Below are positions 16,334 to 17,202 of a DNA stretch of 17,202 nt, one piece after another. The notes below the pieces were generated by a model that saw nothing but the letters and a program-made list of their open reading frames with translations, made no database searches and had not been told where the DNA came from. A program made the translations under genes and the position numbers. Origin of the DNA: Alphaproteobacteria bacterium (GTDB taxonomy: Bacteria > Pseudomonadota > Alphaproteobacteria > Puniceispirillales > Puniceispirillaceae); NCBI GenBank assembly GCA_011524805.1, contig WTJO01000128.1, forward strand, positions 1 through 17,202, in the 5' to 3' direction. Position 1 is the first letter of the stretch, and the number at the start of each line of letters is the position of its first letter.

Positions 16334-16393
16334 CATAACATACGATAAAACCCGCTATTATATCGTCAGGAACAACAGGAAAGAACTGGAAAC

Positions 16394-17202
16394 ATGCCGA
16401 TAATGCACTATCCGGATAACAGATTGCGCAGATTGCGCCGCACCAGTTTTATACGTGACATGGTTCAGGAACACAGGCTGGACAGAAGCGATTTGATCTG
16501 GCCGTTATTCGTGATTGACGGGGTTGGGCAGACACAGGATATACACTCTATGCCGGGGGTAAAGCGGCTAAGTGTTGATCTGGTGGTAGAGGCGGCCAGA
16601 CGCGCCATTGATCTGGGCATCCCGTCAATTGCCCTGTTCCCAAAGACAGAAGATAGCCTGAAATCAGAGCTGGGTGAAGAAGCTGTCAACCCGAACAATC
16701 TTATCTGCCGGACGGTGAAGGCTGTGAAAAAAGCCTGTCCGGATATTGCGATTTTATGTGATGTGGCACTTGATCCCTATACCAGCCATGGCCATGATGG
16801 CGTGCTGGATACTGACGGCTATGTTGAAAATGACAGAACAGTCGAAATGCTGGTGGCACAGTCAAAAACACTAGCTGATGCGGGCTGTGATATTATTGCC
16901 CCGTCAGATATGATGGATGGCCGCATCGGGGCTATCCGGAACATGCTGGAAGATAATCATTATCAGAATATGCTGATAATGGCCTATGCCGCAAAATATG
17001 CTTCTGCCTTTTATGGCCCGTTCCGAGATGCTGTGGGCGCAGGCAAAAAGCTGGGCGGAGATGGCAAACAGACCTATCAGCTTAATCCGGCCAATAGCGA
17101 TGAGGCAATAAGAGAAATTGAGGCAGATATTGCCGAGGGTGCCGATATGGTAATGGTGAAGCCCGGCATGCCATATCTGGATATTATCAGAAGATGCAAG
17201 GA
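16394..17202 (+). CDS. hemB: Delta-aminolevulinic acid dehydratase (porphobilinogen synthase), partial at right edge
   Basis: HemB condenses two 5-aminolevulinate molecules to porphobilinogen, the second common step of tetrapyrrole (heme) synthesis. The 269 codons present read MPIMHYPDNRLRRLRRTSF at the start and contain both active-site lysines: Lys201 in AAKYASAFYGPFR and Lys256 (Schiff base) in MVMVKPGMPYLD. The metal region CDVALDPYTSHGHDG (122-136) has aspartates at 127 and 135 where zinc enzymes have cysteines, so a magnesium-type enzyme is likely, as known in other Alphaproteobacteria. The frame is open at the window end; some 55-65 residues should be missing by family length. The chosen ATG has GGA about 6 bases upstream; an in-frame ATG at 16403 is an alternative. 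It is divergent from proS. Confidence 0.96.
   Translation, partial: MPIMHYPDNRLRRLRRTSFIRDMVQEHRLDRSDLIWPLFVIDGVGQTQDIHSMPGVKRLSVDLVVEAARRAIDLGIPSIALFPKTEDSLKSELGEEAVNPNNLICRTVKAVKKACPDIAILCDVALDPYTSHGHDGVLDTDGYVENDRTVEMLVAQSKTLADAGCDIIAPSDMMDGRIGAIRNMLEDNHYQNMLIMAYAAKYASAFYGPFRDAVGAGKKLGGDGKQTYQLNPANSDEAIREIEADIAEGADMVMVKPGMPYLDIIRRCK

Larger units (their letters stand above)
16142..16393. other. Divergent intergenic region between proS and hemB
   Basis: These 252 A/T-rich bases separate two genes transcribed outward. They hold one candidate promoter per direction and a perfect palindrome near the proS transcription start. No open frame of interest, RNA gene or terminator is seen. Confidence 0.7.

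Noticed and set aside
16465..16698. Minus-strand open frame inside hemB
   Set aside because: It runs opposite the clearly recognisable HemB coding frame and looks like no known protein.
1..17202. Mobile elements, CRISPR arrays, tRNA or rRNA genes, defence or biosynthetic clusters
   Set aside because: No transposase, integrase, repeat-spacer pattern or RNA gene signature was seen on either strand; gene order is conserved housekeeping and all frames are intact.

Overview
This is an ordinary, gene-dense stretch of an alphaproteobacterial chromosome. It carries thirteen complete or near-complete housekeeping genes on the minus strand and one truncated gene on the plus strand. The order proS, lolC/E, lolD, dnaE, rpsB, tsf, pyrH, frr, uppS, cdsA, dxr, rseP, bamA combines two neighbourhoods common in Alphaproteobacteria. 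The short proline-tRNA ligase without an insertion editing domain, the HemB with an aspartate-type metal site and the single-PDZ RseP all fit that class. The moderate GC content and short spacers would suit a marine lineage such as SAR116, but that is only inference. I see no tRNA, rRNA, insertion sequence, prophage gene, CRISPR array or integration scar.

Layout, in the direction of minus-strand transcription (right to left). A 252-base divergent region (16142-16393) separates hemB (plus strand, cut by the right edge) from proS and holds a candidate promoter for each. Unit 1 is proS, lolC/E, lolD, dnaE: the last three overlap or touch and are probably translationally coupled. Unit 2 is rpsB-tsf, with a candidate promoter about 125 bases upstream of rpsB, a leader that could fold, and a convincing intrinsic terminator after tsf. 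Unit 3 is pyrH, frr, uppS, cdsA, dxr, rseP, bamA, with spacers of 2 to 67 bases. bamA runs off the left edge inside its beta-barrel.

Functionally, unit 2 and frr serve translation elongation and ribosome recycling, and proS charges tRNA-Pro. pyrH supplies UDP for nucleic acids and cell-envelope precursors. dxr (isoprenoid precursors), uppS (undecaprenyl carrier), cdsA (CDP-diacylglycerol), rseP (membrane proteolysis), bamA (outer-membrane protein insertion) and lolC/E-lolD (lipoprotein release) all build or watch the envelope. dnaE is the replicative polymerase.

Every large open frame is intact. I found no clear undescribed system. The points most worth a second look are regulatory (the rpsB leader, the palindrome at the proS promoter) or small protein oddities (the Ala/Glu tail of S2, a divergent loop in ProRS). 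No stretch longer than 300 bases lacks a gene.
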